Below, piece after piece: positions 10,774 through 21,478 of a stretch of DNA of 64,000 nt. Positions within the stretch are counted from its first letter, which is position 1. Each line of letters starts with the position of its first letter. The notes below the pieces were generated by a model. That model ran no database searches. It was given only the letters and a program-made list of their open reading frames with translations, and was not told where the DNA came from. The position numbers and the translations under genes were made by a program. The stretch is from Streptomyces sp. JB150 (GTDB taxonomy: Bacteria; Actinomycetota; Actinomycetes; Streptomycetales; Streptomycetaceae). The stretch is taken from assembly GCF_011193355.1 (NCBI RefSeq), contig NZ_CP049780.1:4628336-4692335 (forward strand). Direction: 5' to 3'.

Positions 10774-12156
10774 ATGCCGAAACCGTGGGCCACTCTGGGC
10801 ATCGACCTGCACCTCCAACCGGCCGGCGGCGGAGTGCGCCGGGGCCTGACCGACGCCCTGCGCGACGCCGTCCGCACCGGCCGCCTCGCGCCCGGCACCC
10901 GGCTGCCCTCCTCCCGCTCCCTCGCCGCCGACCTCGGCCTGGCCCGCAACACCGTCGCCGGCGCCTACGCCGACCTGGTCGCCGAGGGCTGGCTCACCGC
11001 CCGCCAGGGCTCCGGCACCCGCGTCGCCGACCGCCCCGTGCCGCCGCCCGCGCGGCGCCCCGCCCCCACCCCGAGCCGCACCGGCCGCCCCGCGTACAGC
11101 CTCGTCCCCGGCACCCCCGACCTCGCCTCCTTCCCCCGAGCCCAGTGGCTCAAGGCCGCCCGCCGCGCCCTGGCCGCCGCCCCCAACGACGCCCTCGGCT
11201 ACGGCGACCCCCGCGGCCGCGCCGAACTGCGCACCGCCCTCGCCGGCTACCTCGCCCGCGCCCGCGGCGTGCGCGCCGACCCCGACCGGATCGTCGTCAC
11301 CGCCGGCTTCGCCCACGCGCTGCACCTGCTCGCCCAGCTGCTGCACGCGCGCGGCCTCGACACCCTCGCCGTCGAGTCGTACGGCCTCGACGTGCACTGG
11401 GACCTGGTCGAGCGGGCGGGGCTGCGCACCGCACCGCTGCCGTTCGACGCGTCCGGCACCGTGCTCGACGGGCTGGACCGCGCCGGAGCCGTCCTGCTCA
11501 CCCCCTCCCACCAGTTCCCCATGGGCGTGGCCCTGCGGCCCGAGCGGCGCGCGGCCGTCGTCGACTGGGCCCGCCGCACCGGCGGACTGATCCTGGAGGA
11601 CGACTACGACGGCGAGTTCCGCTACGACCGCCAGCCCGTCGGCGCCCTCCAGGACCTCGGCCCCGAACACGTCGTCTACCTGGGCACCGCCAGCAAATCC
11701 CTCGCCCCCGGGCTGCGCCTGGGCTGGATGGTGCTGCCCCCGCCGCTGGTGGACGAGGTCCGCGCGCTCGGCGGGTGTGCCGTGCCCGTCCTCGACCAGC
11801 TCACCCTCGCCGAGTTCGTCACCTCCGGCGCCTACGACCGGCACGTGCGCGCCGCCCGGCTGCGCTACCGGCGCCGCCGCGACGCCCTGGTCGCCGCCGT
11901 CGCCGCCCGCGCCCCCGAGGTGACGGTCACCGGCATCGCGGCCGGACTGCACGCCGTGCTCCGCCTCCCGCCCGGCACCGAACACTCCGTGGTCCGCGCG
12001 GCCGCCTGGCGCGGCCTCGCCCTGCACGGCCTGGCCCGCTACCGGCACCCCGCCGCCACCGGCCGCCCCGTCGACGCCCTGGTCGTCGGCTACGGCACCC
12101 CGCCCGACCACGCCTGGGCGGGAACCCTGGAAGCCCTGTGCAACGTCCTGCCTTGA
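10774..12156 (+). CDS. MocR/PdxR-family regulator (GntR HTH plus aminotransferase domain)
   Basis: 460 residues. The N-terminal winged helix-turn-helix of the GntR type (about 20-85; LPSSRSLAADLGLARNTVAG) is joined to a fold-type I aminotransferase domain. The PLP lysine is K308 in TASKSLAPGLRLGW and the EDDYDGEFRYDR motif is intact. MocR proteins bind PLP-dependent effectors and usually control a neighbouring gene, here probably the divergent AhpD-like gene. PdxR, GabR and TauR are family members; none fits the neighbours specifically. Confidence 0.92.
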   Translation: MPKPWATLGIDLHLQPAGGGVRRGLTDALRDAVRTGRLAPGTRLPSSRSLAADLGLARNTVAGAYADLVAEGWLTARQGSGTRVADRPVPPPARRPAPTPSRTGRPAYSLVPGTPDLASFPRAQWLKAARRALAAAPNDALGYGDPRGRAELRTALAGYLARARGVRADPDRIVVTAGFAHALHLLAQLLHARGLDTLAVESYGLDVHWDLVERAGLRTAPLPFDASGTVLDGLDRAGAVLLTPSHQFPMGVALRPERRAAVVDWARRTGGLILEDDYDGEFRYDRQPVGALQDLGPEHVVYLGTASKSLAPGLRLGWMVLPPPLVDEVRALGGCAVPVLDQLTLAEFVTSGAYDRHVRAARLRYRRRRDALVAAVAARAPEVTVTGIAAGLHAVLRLPPGTEHSVVRAAAWRGLALHGLARYRHPAATGRPVDALVVGYGTPPDHAWAGTLEALCNVLP

Positions 12157-12277
12157 TGTGACCATGCTCCGTCACGCACCGTATGATCACGGGTCGGTGC
12201 CATGGGCCCGGCGACGCGAGGACGACGGTCGCGACGGGAACAACCGTCGCGACGGGGACGACGGGGAGAAGAACCAC

Positions 12278-12643
12278 ATGACGGACAACCGGCGGCGGCT
12301 GCGCTCCAGCACCGTCGTACTCGGCGGAATGGGCGTGATCGCCGCGGCCCTCACCTCCTGCGGCTCCGACCCCGACCGCCGCTGCGTCGACCGCGACAGC
12401 TACGACTACCTCAACGGCTACAAGGTCATCGCCGACAAGAACTGCTCCTCCGGCTCCTCCTCCTACGGCAAGGGCAAGGGCGGCAAGGGCAAGAAGACCG
12501 GCCGCGGCCGGGACGCCGACGCCGCCTGGTACTACGACGCCGACGTCAGCGGCGGCTACGCCGACAACGGCACCTTCAGCCGCGAGGAAGCCGTCGACCG
12601 CGGCGGCTTCGGCTGCTCCGGCTCCGGCAGCGGCGGCGGCTGA
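12278..12643 (+). CDS. Small lipoprotein, YgiB/DUF1190-like
   Basis: Predicted 121-residue lipoprotein. A basic N-terminus and hydrophobic helix end in AALTSC, a lipobox. The mature part is Cys-, Ser- and Gly-rich, with a Lys/Gly run (KGKGGKGKK) and the ending RGGFGCSGSGSGGG. The RGGFG ending and the position directly before a glutathionylspermidine-synthase-fold gene recall E. coli YgiB (DUF1190), which precedes YgiC. GGGGAGAAG before the ATG at 12278 supports this start; a longer frame from 12158 begins inside unrelated repetitive sequence. Confidence 0.7.
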   Translation: MTDNRRRLRSSTVVLGGMGVIAAALTSCGSDPDRRCVDRDSYDYLNGYKVIADKNCSSGSSSYGKGKGGKGKKTGRGRDADAAWYYDADVSGGYADNGTFSREEAVDRGGFGCSGSGSGGG

Positions 12644-12657
12644 GCGCGCCCCGCCCC

Positions 12658-13842
12658 ATGGAACGCCGCACCACCGAGCCACGCCCCGGCTGGCAGCAGA
12701 CCGTCGAGGAACAGGGCCTGATCTACCCGCTCACCCGCCACCCCGACGGCCTGCTGCGCCCCTACTGGGACGAGAGCGCCTACTACGTCTTCTCCCTGGA
12801 GGAGATCGAGGCCCTCGAAGAGGTCGTCGAGGAACTGCACCGCATGTGCCTCGCCGCGGCCGACCACATCGTCACCGCCGACCGCTTCGCCGACCTCGGC
12901 ATCACCGACCCCCGCGTGGCCGCCGCCGTCGCCGAGGCCTGGCACCGCCGTGCCGAACTCCCCTCCCTCTACGGCCGCTTCGACCTGCGCTACGACGGCC
13001 ACGGCCCCGCCAAACTGCTCGAGTACAACGCCGACACCCCCACCTCCCTCGTCGAGGCCGCCTCCCCCCAGTGGTTCTGGATGGAAGAGCGCTTCCCCGG
13101 CGCCGACCAGTGGAACTCCCTCCACGAACGCCTCGTCGACGCCTGGCGCCGGCAGGCCCGCCTCCTGCCGCCGGGCAGCCCTCTCTACTTCGCCCACTCC
13201 AGCGCCGACGAACTCGGCGAGGACCTGATGACGGTCGCCTACCTCAAGGAGACCGCCGACCAGGCCGGCCTCGACACCGCCTGGATCTCCATGGAGGAGA
13301 TCGGCTTCGACCGCCTCTCCGGCCGCTTCGTCGACCAGCGGCTGCGCTTCATCCGCAGCTGCTTCAAGCTCTACCCCTGGGAATGGCTCACCACCGACCG
13401 CTTCGCCGGCCACGTCCTCGACACCCTCGACAACGGCGGCGGCACCGGCACCACCCTGTGGATCGAGCCCGCCTGGAAGATGCTCCTCAGCAACAAGGCG
13501 CTCCTCGCCATCCTCTGGGAGCTGTACCCCGGCCACCCCAACCTCCTCCCCGCCCACCTCGACGGCCCCCGTGACCTCGCCGTCACCACCGGCTACGTCG
13601 CCAAGCCCCTGCTCGGCCGTGAGGGCGCCGGCGTCACCGTCCACCCGCCGGGCACCCCGCCCGCCGTCCGCGACGAACCCTGCTGCTACCAGCAGCTCGC
13701 CCCCCTCCCCGCCTTCGACGGCAACCACGTCGTCCTCGGCACCTGGGTCGTCGAGGGCGAGGCGGCCGGCCTCGGCATCCGCGAGTCCTCCGGCCTGATC
13801 ACCGACGAGTACGCCCGCTTCCTCCCCCACGTGATCCTGTAG
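12658..13842 (+). CDS. Glutathionylspermidine synthase-fold ATP-grasp protein (YgiC-like)
   Basis: 394 residues of the GSP_synth family, an ATP-grasp peptide ligase. Family features visible are FDLRYDGHGPAKLLEYNADT, the W-rich substrate segment PQWFWMEERF, WIEPAWKMLLSNKALLAILW and the ATP-lid region GYVAKPLLGREGAGV. True glutathionylspermidine is not expected in actinomycetes, and the amidase half of E. coli Gsp is absent, so this is a YgiC/YjfC-type ligase with unknown amine and acid substrates. It follows the lipoprotein by 14 bp and is probably co-transcribed. Confidence 0.88.
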   Translation: MERRTTEPRPGWQQTVEEQGLIYPLTRHPDGLLRPYWDESAYYVFSLEEIEALEEVVEELHRMCLAAADHIVTADRFADLGITDPRVAAAVAEAWHRRAELPSLYGRFDLRYDGHGPAKLLEYNADTPTSLVEAASPQWFWMEERFPGADQWNSLHERLVDAWRRQARLLPPGSPLYFAHSSADELGEDLMTVAYLKETADQAGLDTAWISMEEIGFDRLSGRFVDQRLRFIRSCFKLYPWEWLTTDRFAGHVLDTLDNGGGTGTTLWIEPAWKMLLSNKALLAILWELYPGHPNLLPAHLDGPRDLAVTTGYVAKPLLGREGAGVTVHPPGTPPAVRDEPCCYQQLAPLPAFDGNHVVLGTWVVEGEAAGLGIRESSGLITDEYARFLPHVIL

Positions 13843-13854
13843 CGCGCCCGGACG

Positions 13855-15063
13855 TCAGGCGATGTCCAGCACCGCCCGCAGCTGCGCCAGCCCCCAGTCC
13901 AGGTCCTCCTTCCCGATCACCAGCGGCGGCGCGATCCGGATCGTCGCCCCGTGGGTGTCCTTCACCAGCACCCGCCGGTCCATCAGCCGCTCCGACACCT
14001 CCCGCCCCGTGCCGTACCGCGGATGCACGTCCACCCCCGCCCACAGCCCCCGCCCGCGCACCTGCGTCACCCGCCCGGTCCCGGCCAGCGCCGCCAGCTC
14101 CCGGTGCAGATGCGCACCCAGCTCCGCCGCCCGCGCCTGGTACTCACCCGACCGCAGCATCGCGATGACCTCCAGCGCCACCGCGCACGCCAGCGGATTC
14201 CCGCCGAATGTCGACCCGTGCTCCCCGGGCCGGAACACCCCCAGCACCTCCGCCGACGACACCACCGCCGACACCGGCACGATCCCGCCGCCCAGCGCCT
14301 TGCCCAGCACATACGCGTCCGGCACCACCCCCTCGTGCTCGCACGCGAAGGTCCGCCCCGTGCGCCCCAGCCCCGACTGGATCTCGTCCGCGATCAGCAG
14401 CACGTTCCGCTCCCGCGTCAGCTCCCGCACCGCCGGCAGATAGCCGGCCGGCGGCACCAGCACCCCCGCCTCGCCCTGGATCGGCTCGATCAGCACCGCG
14501 ACCGTGTTCTCCGTCAGCGCCTCCCGCATCGCCGTCACGTCCCCGTACGGCACGATCTGGAACCCCGGCGTGTACGGGCCGTAGTCCGCCCGCGCCTCCG
14601 GATCGGTGGAGAAGCTGACGATCGTCGTCGTCCGCCCGTGGAAGTTGCCGCCCGCGACCACGATCTTCGCCATCTCCGCGGGCACCCCCTTCACCCGGTA
14701 GCCCCACTTCCGTGCCGTCTTCACGGCCGTCTCCACCGCCTCCGCCCCCGTGTTCATCGGCAGCACCATCTCCATCCCGCACAGCTCCGCCAGCCGCGCG
14801 CAGAACGCACCGAACCGGTCGTGATGGAACGCCCGCGACGTCAGCGTCACCCGGTCCAGCTGCGCCTTCGCCGCCTCGACCAGCCGCCGGTTGCCGTGCC
14901 CGAAGTTCAGCGCCGAATAGCCGGCCAGCAGATCCAGATAGCGCCGCCCCTCCACATCCGTCATCCACGCCCCGTCCGCACGGGCGACCACCACCGGAAG
15001 CGGGTGATAGGTGTGCGCGCTGTGGGCCTCGGCGGTCGCGATCAGGTCGTCCGTGGCGGTCAT
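13855..15063 (-). CDS. rocD: Ornithine aminotransferase
   Basis: Class III PLP aminotransferase, 402 residues, converting ornithine and 2-oxoglutarate to glutamate semialdehyde in arginine breakdown. The PLP lysine is K255 in LGKALGGGIVPVSA, and the cofactor aspartate is D226 in ADEIQSGLGRTG. The N-terminal NFGHGN and TSRAFH motifs are those of ornithine transaminases rather than acetylornithine transaminases. GGAGGGG lies just before the ATG. It converges with the YgiC-like gene only 12 bp away. Confidence 0.92.
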   Translation of the reverse strand: MTATDDLIATAEAHSAHTYHPLPVVVARADGAWMTDVEGRRYLDLLAGYSALNFGHGNRRLVEAAKAQLDRVTLTSRAFHHDRFGAFCARLAELCGMEMVLPMNTGAEAVETAVKTARKWGYRVKGVPAEMAKIVVAGGNFHGRTTTIVSFSTDPEARADYGPYTPGFQIVPYGDVTAMREALTENTVAVLIEPIQGEAGVLVPPAGYLPAVRELTRERNVLLIADEIQSGLGRTGRTFACEHEGVVPDAYVLGKALGGGIVPVSAVVSSAEVLGVFRPGEHGSTFGGNPLACAVALEVIAMLRSGEYQARAAELGAHLHRELAALAGTGRVTQVRGRGLWAGVDVHPRYGTGREVSERLMDRRVLVKDTHGATIRIAPPLVIGKEDLDWGLAQLRAVLDIA

Positions 15064-15160
15064 GGCCCCTCCAGAAGGTGAACCGGAAGCGTGAGGACGC
15101 CCTCCTTCCTATCCTCGCTCGCATGATGGACGCGGGAACTGCGCTCCGCGGCGCGCCCGG

Positions 15161-15252
15161 TAGGCTTCAGACAGGGCCGTGACTGGCGCGCTTGGGATGG
15201 GACCGACCATCGGGGAGCGGCCCGGGAAACTGTGCCGTGCGCCTGGGCCGAA
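15161..15252 (+). promoter_or_regulatory. glyA promoter -10 and ZMP/ZTP (pfl) riboswitch
   Basis: TAGGCT at 15161-15166 is a good -10 box, placing the transcript start near 15173. The RNA from 15173 to 15252 carries the conserved pfl elements: GGGCCGTGACTGGCGC at 15174-15189, the helix GGGCCG (15174-15179) pairing with CGGCCC (15218-15223), the CGGGGAGCGG segment, and the late conserved GCGCCTGGGC at 15239-15248. This class binds ZMP/ZTP (signals of low 10-formyl-tetrahydrofolate) and often precedes glyA and other one-carbon genes. The expected effect is to switch glyA on when ZTP accumulates. Confidence 0.85.
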
Positions 15253-15286
15253 CCGTGTACGCCGAACGCCACGTCCGGAGGTCCTG

Positions 15287-16741
15287 ATGTCTGACGCGTC
15301 CGCTCCCCTCTCCGCCGAGTCCACCGCCTTCCGAGCCGCCCTCGACGTGATCCGCGCCGTCGAGCCGCGCGTGGCCGACGCCATCGGCCAGGAGGTCGCC
15401 GACCAGCGCGAGATGCTCAAGCTGATCGCCTCCGAGAACTACGCCTCGCCGGCCACCCTGCTCGCCATGGGCAACTGGTTCAGCGACAAGTACGCCGAGG
15501 GCACCGTCGGCCGCCGCTTCTACGCCGGCTGCCGCAACGTCGACACCGTCGAGTCGCTCGCCGCCGAGCACGCCAGGGAGCTGTTCGGCGCCCGCCACGC
15601 CTACGTCCAGCCGCACTCCGGCATCGACGCCAACCTCGTCGCCTTCTGGTCCGTGCTCGCCCAGCGGGTCGAGCTGCCCGCCCTGGAGAAGGCGGGCGTC
15701 CGCCAGGTCAACGACCTGTCCGACGCCGACTGGGCCGAACTGCGCCAGGCCTTCGGCAACCAGCGCATGCTCGGCATGTCCCTGGACGCCGGCGGCCACC
15801 TCACCCACGGCTTCCGCCCGAACATCTCCGGCAAGATGTTCGACCAGCGCTCCTACGGCACCGACCCCGCCACCGGCCTCCTCGACTACGAGGCCCTGCG
15901 CGCCACCGCCCGTGAGTTCAAGCCGCTCATCATCGTCGCCGGCTACTCCGCCTACCCCCGCCTGGTGAACTTCCGCATCATGCGGGAGATCGCCGACGAG
16001 GTCGGGGCGACCCTGATGGTCGACATGGCCCACTTCGCCGGTCTCGTCGCCGGCAAGGTCCTCACCGGCGACTTCGACCCGGTGCCGCACGCCCAGATCG
16101 TCACCACCACCACCCACAAGTCGCTGCGCGGCCCGCGCGGCGGCATGGTCCTGTGCGACGACTCCCTCAAGGACCAGGTCGACCGCGGCTGCCCGATGGT
16201 CCTCGGCGGCCCGCTGCCGCACGTCATGGCCGCCAAGGCCGTCGCCTTCGCCGAGGCCCGTCAGCCCTCCTTCCGTGACTACGCCCAGCGCATCGTGGAC
16301 AACTCCCGCGCCCTCGCCGAGGGCCTGATGCGGCGCGGCGCCACCCTGGTCACCGGCGGCACCGACAACCACCTGAACCTGATCGACGTCGCCTCCTCCT
16401 ACGGCCTCACCGGCCGCCAGGCCGAGGCCGCGCTCCTCGAGTCCGGGATCGTCACCAACCGCAACGCCATTCCGGCCGACCCCAACGGCGCCTGGTACAC
16501 CTCCGGCATCCGCATCGGCACCCCCGCTCTGACCACCCGCGGCCTGGGCACCGCCGAGATGGACGAGGTCGCCGCCCTCATCGACCGCGTCCTCACCACC
16601 ACCGAGCCCGGCACCACCAAGTCCGGCGCGCCCTCCAAGGCCGCCCACGTCCTCGACCCGAAGGTCGCCGACGAGATCTCCCGCCGCGCCACCGACCTGG
16701 TGGCCGGCTTCCCGCTCTACCCGGAGATCGACCTCGGCTGA
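15287..16741 (+). CDS. glyA: Serine hydroxymethyltransferase
   Basis: PLP enzyme interconverting serine and glycine with transfer of a one-carbon unit to tetrahydrofolate; 484 residues. The PLP lysine is K278 in [14 protein letters not shown], and [15 protein letters not shown] and [12 protein letters not shown] are family motifs. It is about 60 residues longer than the common 420-residue bacterial GlyA, with an insertion around residues 120-165. GGAGG at 15277-15281 sets the ATG at 15287; an in-frame upstream GTG falls inside the riboswitch and is not credible. Confidence 0.95.
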   Translation: MSDASAPLSAESTAFRAALDVIRAVEPRVADAIGQEVADQREMLKLIASENYASPATLLAMGNWFSDKYAEGTVGRRFYAGCRNVDTVESLAAEHARELFGARHAYVQPHSGIDANLVAFWSVLAQRVELPALEKAGVRQVNDLSDADWAELRQAFGNQRMLGMSLDAGGHLTHGFRPNISGKMFDQRSYGTDPATGLLDYEALRATAREFKPLIIVAGYSAYPRLVNFRIMREIADEVGATLMVDMAHFAGLVAGKVLTGDFDPVPHAQIVTTTTHKSLRGPRGGMVLCDDSLKDQVDRGCPMVLGGPLPHVMAAKAVAFAEARQPSFRDYAQRIVDNSRALAEGLMRRGATLVTGGTDNHLNLIDVASSYGLTGRQAEAALLESGIVTNRNAIPADPNGAWYTSGIRIGTPALTTRGLGTAEMDEVAALIDRVLTTTEPGTTKSGAPSKAAHVLDPKVADEISRRATDLVAGFPLYPEIDLG

Positions 16742-16774
16742 CCGGGCGCGGCCGTGCCCCGGCTCCTGCCGGGC

Positions 16775-17494
16775 TCAGCGGTCGATCAGCTCCTGTCGTG
16801 GCTCCTCACGCGGCGGTCCGGCGTCCTGCCGGGCCGCCGCGCGGCGTATCAGCAGGGAGCCGCCCGCCCCGATGGCCAGTCCGGCACCGAGCGCGGGCAG
16901 CGCCCAGGACCAGCCGCTGCCGGTGCCCGGTGACGCGGCGGCCCGGTCCGGGGAGGGCACGGGCTCGCTCACCGGCCCGGCCGCGCGGGGCTCCCCGGAG
17001 CTGTGCGACAGGGAGCGACCCATCACTCCCAGCTCCGCCAGCAGGGCGCGCAGCGCGGCCGGCTGCTCGGCGCGGTGCCAGGAGCCGTTCTCCGAGCGGG
17101 GCCGGGTCGCCGCCGTGTGGATCCAGACCGTCTCGGAGCCGGTGTGCACGAAGACCCGGTTCATGCGCCAGGGGTCCACGTCGTGCAGCAGCCAGGTGAC
17201 GTTGATCTGCCTCGCGCCGGTCAGGTCGGCCTCCGGCGGCTCGGTGCGGCTGCCCGCGCCCGGCCGGCCGAGCAGCCGGTCCAGCTCGCCGTACTTCTCG
17301 TCGGAGTAGGTCAGCCCGGCCGCCTCCGCGGTCGACGGGGCGACCACCAGCACGCTCGTCGGCCCGCCGGCCACCGCGGGCGGCGCGCTCCCCACCACTC
17401 CCGCCAGCGTCACTGCGGTCGCCGCTCCCAGCGCCGCCGCCGACGCCATGCGGCCACGGCGTCCGCCCCTCGCCCGTTCCATCCGTCCGCGCAT
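16775..17494 (-). CDS. Secreted, membrane-anchored protein of unknown function
   Basis: 239 residues. An Arg-rich N-terminus (MRGRMERARGGRRGRM) leads into a signal peptide ending near PPAVAGG. The outer domain contains INVTWLLHDVDPWRMNRVFV and ETVWIHTAATR, followed by a Pro/Ser linker, a C-terminal helix (about WALPALGAGLAIGAGGSLL) and a charged tail. I recognise no enzyme motif. It lies downstream of, and on the same strand as, an ECF sigma factor and its membrane partner, separated from them by about 280 bp. A GGGGGT stretch before the ATG at 17494 favours this start. Confidence 0.7.
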   Translation of the reverse strand: MRGRMERARGGRRGRMASAAALGAATAVTLAGVVGSAPPAVAGGPTSVLVVAPSTAEAAGLTYSDEKYGELDRLLGRPGAGSRTEPPEADLTGARQINVTWLLHDVDPWRMNRVFVHTGSETVWIHTAATRPRSENGSWHRAEQPAALRALLAELGVMGRSLSHSSGEPRAAGPVSEPVPSPDRAAASPGTGSGWSWALPALGAGLAIGAGGSLLIRRAAARQDAGPPREEPRQELIDR

Positions 17495-17661
17495 CCGAAC
17501 CCCCAGCCCGGTGATCCCTGTGCGGCCCGTCCCCGAGCCGCGTGTCACTTCTGGTACACCGCCCGACCCGCCGGGGTTCCCACCCACAGCGCCCTTTGTC
17601 GCGCCCTTTCTCGCACCTCGTCCACTGCCCGCTCGCCGCGCTTGCGCGCAGTGCACACCGC

Positions 17662-17718
17662 CGCGCCCGATCCCCGCGCCCGCGCCCGATCCCCGCGCCC
17701 GCACCCGATCTCCGGCCG
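17662..17718. repeat. 19-bp tandem repeat, three units
   Basis: Units begin at 17662, 17681 and 17700. The first two are identical (CGCGCCCGATCCCCGCGCC) and the third is degenerate. They lie between the sigma-associated membrane gene and the next minus-strand gene. No function is evident. Confidence 0.7.
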
Positions 17719-17774
17719 TCCCGGGCCGCCGTCACCACCGTCGCCGTTGTCACCACGTCACCGCCGTCACACCG

Positions 17775-18736
17775 TCACCCCCGCTGCGACCGCGCGATCC
17801 GCACCGCCCGCTCCCTCTCCGCCACGCCCTCCAGCCGAAGGGTCACCGTGCTCCGGCCGTTTCCGTGCGTCCACAGCAGCGTCGGGCCGGCCGGGCGCTG
17901 CTCGCGGGTGAAGCGGCTGCCGTCCGGGTCCACCAGCCACAGCTCCAGCAGGTGCGGCTCGGCGAACCACAGCGCGGGATCCGGCACCCCGTTCGCTCCG
18001 GCGGTGCCGGGCAGCGGTATCCACTCCGGCTGCCGCGGCACCCTCTTCACGAAACCGACGTCCAGCCGCGCCCGGTACTCGTCCAGCCGTATCGTCCGGC
18101 CGTCCTCGCGCCAGCACAGGGACACCAGGAAGCGGCCCCGGGGTTCGGCGGTCACCGCGACCGCGTCCGGGGTGCCGAGCGCCGGCGGGACCAGCGGCTC
18201 GAAGCCCGCCCGCCGCGCGGCCTCGGCCAGGGACACCGGGTGGCGGCCACAGCCCGGCACCCGGACACCGGCCGAGGGGGTCGCCGACGGGTCGTACCGC
18301 ACCTCGACCCCGCCGAAGCCGAACCAGTCGGTGACCGCGGCCCGCACCGGGGGCGTGAGGGCGAGCAGTGCCAGCAGCGCGCACAGCGTCGCCGTCAGCG
18401 CGCGCCGGCGCTCCCGCGCCCACCGCCGTACCACCCGCAGCCGCCCGGCGGCACCGGGGGGCTCGGGCACCGGGACCGGCACGCGGTCGGCCAGTATCTG
18501 CCCCAGCACCCGCTCGACCATCGTCTCGGCGCCGGCCGCCGCACCGGGCGGATCCAGCGACCGCCCCAGGGCTCGCAGCTCCTCGGGCAGCCCCCCGGCA
18601 CCGGCCTCCCCGGCCCGTTCCCGACGCGGCCCCCGCCCCCGTTCCGGTCCCTGTCCCTGCGCCTGTCCCTGCACCTGTCCCTGGCCCGGTGCCCGGCTCT
18701 GTGCCCGGCCCTCTGCCTGCCCCTGCCCCTCGCTCG

Positions 18737-18740
<4 letters not shown>
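17775..18740 (-). CDS. Membrane protein, probable regulator of the adjacent ECF sigma factor
   Basis: 321 residues with a single helix near 115-130 (RALTATLCALLALLALTPPV). The cytoplasmic N-terminal half starts with Gln/Gly repeats (GQGQVQGQAQGQ) and contains a short helical segment (LPEELRALGRSL, METMVERVLGQIL-like). The outer half is a globular domain of about 190 residues. Starting at TTG within TTGA overlapping the sigma stop, it is translationally coupled, the usual arrangement of a sigma/anti-sigma pair. I see no zinc-binding anti-sigma motif (HxxxCxxC), so the anti-sigma role is inferred from context. Confidence 0.65.
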
Positions 18741-20490
<1,750 letters not shown>

Positions 20491-20822
20491 TCCCGGCCCC
20501 TGACCGGGCACCGGGCACGGCTCCGAACCGGGCACTGCGCACGGCGGCGAGCCGTGCACCGGGCACGGCAGGAACCGGGCGCCCGGCCGGGTGCGGGCGC
20601 GTAGTGCGCCGCGTACCGGGGGAGTGCCGAGCGGCTCGCGGGTCGTGCGCGGAAGATCCGGTTCGGTCCGCACCACGCACAGCGCTGCACATCACTACGG
20701 CTGCGCCTGCCCACGGCCGCGCCGGGGCCGTACAGTCGATAGCCGGACGGCTGCTCCCCGCGGCCGTCCGCGCTCACACAGACGTACCGCACAGACGTAC
20801 CGACACGACGACAGGAGACGAC
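20491..20822. other. Intergenic region with short repeats and a promoter
   Basis: 332 bp. Bases 20500-20590 contain several imperfect copies of ACCGGGCACGGC, with no gene. TACAGT at 20731-20736 is a plausible -10 box for the downstream RNA ligase-like gene, and two copies of CAGACGTACCG occur near 20780-20800. Confidence 0.45.
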
Positions 20823-21401
20823 GTGGGGACCGTAACGATCGGTGTGTCGATCGCGGTCCCGGAGCCGCACGGCAGCCTGCTCCAGGAGCGGCGCGCGGGC
20901 TTCGGCGACGCCGCGGCTCACGGCATCCCCACGCACGTCACCCTCCTGCCGCCGACCGAGGTCGACGACAGCGCGCTGCCCGCCATCGAGGCGCACCTCG
21001 CGGAGGTCGCGGCGGCGGGACGGCCGTTCCCGATGCGGCTGTCCGGCACGGGCACCTTCCGCCCGCTGTCGCCCGTCGTCTTCGTCCAGGTGGTCGAGGG
21101 TGCCGAGGCGTGCACGTGGCTGCAGAAGCAGGTCCGTGACGCGTCCGGGCCGGTGGCACGCGAACTGCAGTTCCCGTACCACCCGCACGTGACCGTCGCG
21201 CACGGCATCGACGACGCGGCGATGGACCGGGCGTTCGAGGAACTGGCCGACTACGAGGCCGAGTGGCCGTGCACCGGCTTCGCCCTCTACGAACAGGGCG
21301 CCGACGGCGTGTGGCGCAAGCTGCGGGAGTTCACCTTCGGCAGCACCACGGTGCCGCCCCAGGCCGCGGCCCCGGCAGAGGAACAGGGCACCCTCCACTG
21401 A
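20823..21401 (+). CDS. 2'-5' RNA ligase/cyclic phosphodiesterase family protein
   Basis: 192 residues of the 2H phosphoesterase superfamily. Two HxT motifs mark the active site: H38-V-T40 in HVTLLPP and H122-V-T124 in HPHVTVAHG. Family members hydrolyse 2',3'-cyclic phosphates or join RNA through 2'-5' bonds; the substrate here is unknown. The GTG start at 20823 has AGGAGACG just upstream. It follows trpS with its own likely promoter. Confidence 0.88.
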   Translation: MGTVTIGVSIAVPEPHGSLLQERRAGFGDAAAHGIPTHVTLLPPTEVDDSALPAIEAHLAEVAAAGRPFPMRLSGTGTFRPLSPVVFVQVVEGAEACTWLQKQVRDASGPVARELQFPYHPHVTVAHGIDDAAMDRAFEELADYEAEWPCTGFALYEQGADGVWRKLREFTFGSTTVPPQAAAPAEEQGTLH

Positions 21402-21406
21402 GCCGC

Positions 21407-21436
21407 TCACCGCGCGGGCACGCGCCCGCGCGGTGA
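21407..21436. terminator. Bidirectional terminator
   Basis: Perfect 13-bp stem TCACCGCGCGGGC / GCCCGCGCGGTGA with loop ACGC, between the convergent RNA ligase-like gene and dprE2. Confidence 0.85.
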
Positions 21437-21478
21437 CCCTCGCTTCCGCGAGCCGGCCCGACCGGCCCCCGCGTCGCC

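Noticed and set aside
12158..12277. Longer start for the YgiB-like lipoprotein
   Set aside because: The added 40 residues are Asp/Arg/Gly repeats before the signal sequence, which would block lipoprotein export.
15179..15286. Upstream extension of glyA by 36 residues
   Set aside because: It lies inside the riboswitch, lacks a ribosome-binding site and is not part of any GlyA. GGAGG at 15277 supports the ATG at 15287.
16757..16773. Hairpin after glyA as a terminator
   Set aside because: Only a 5-bp stem (CCCGG/CCGGG); too weak to claim.
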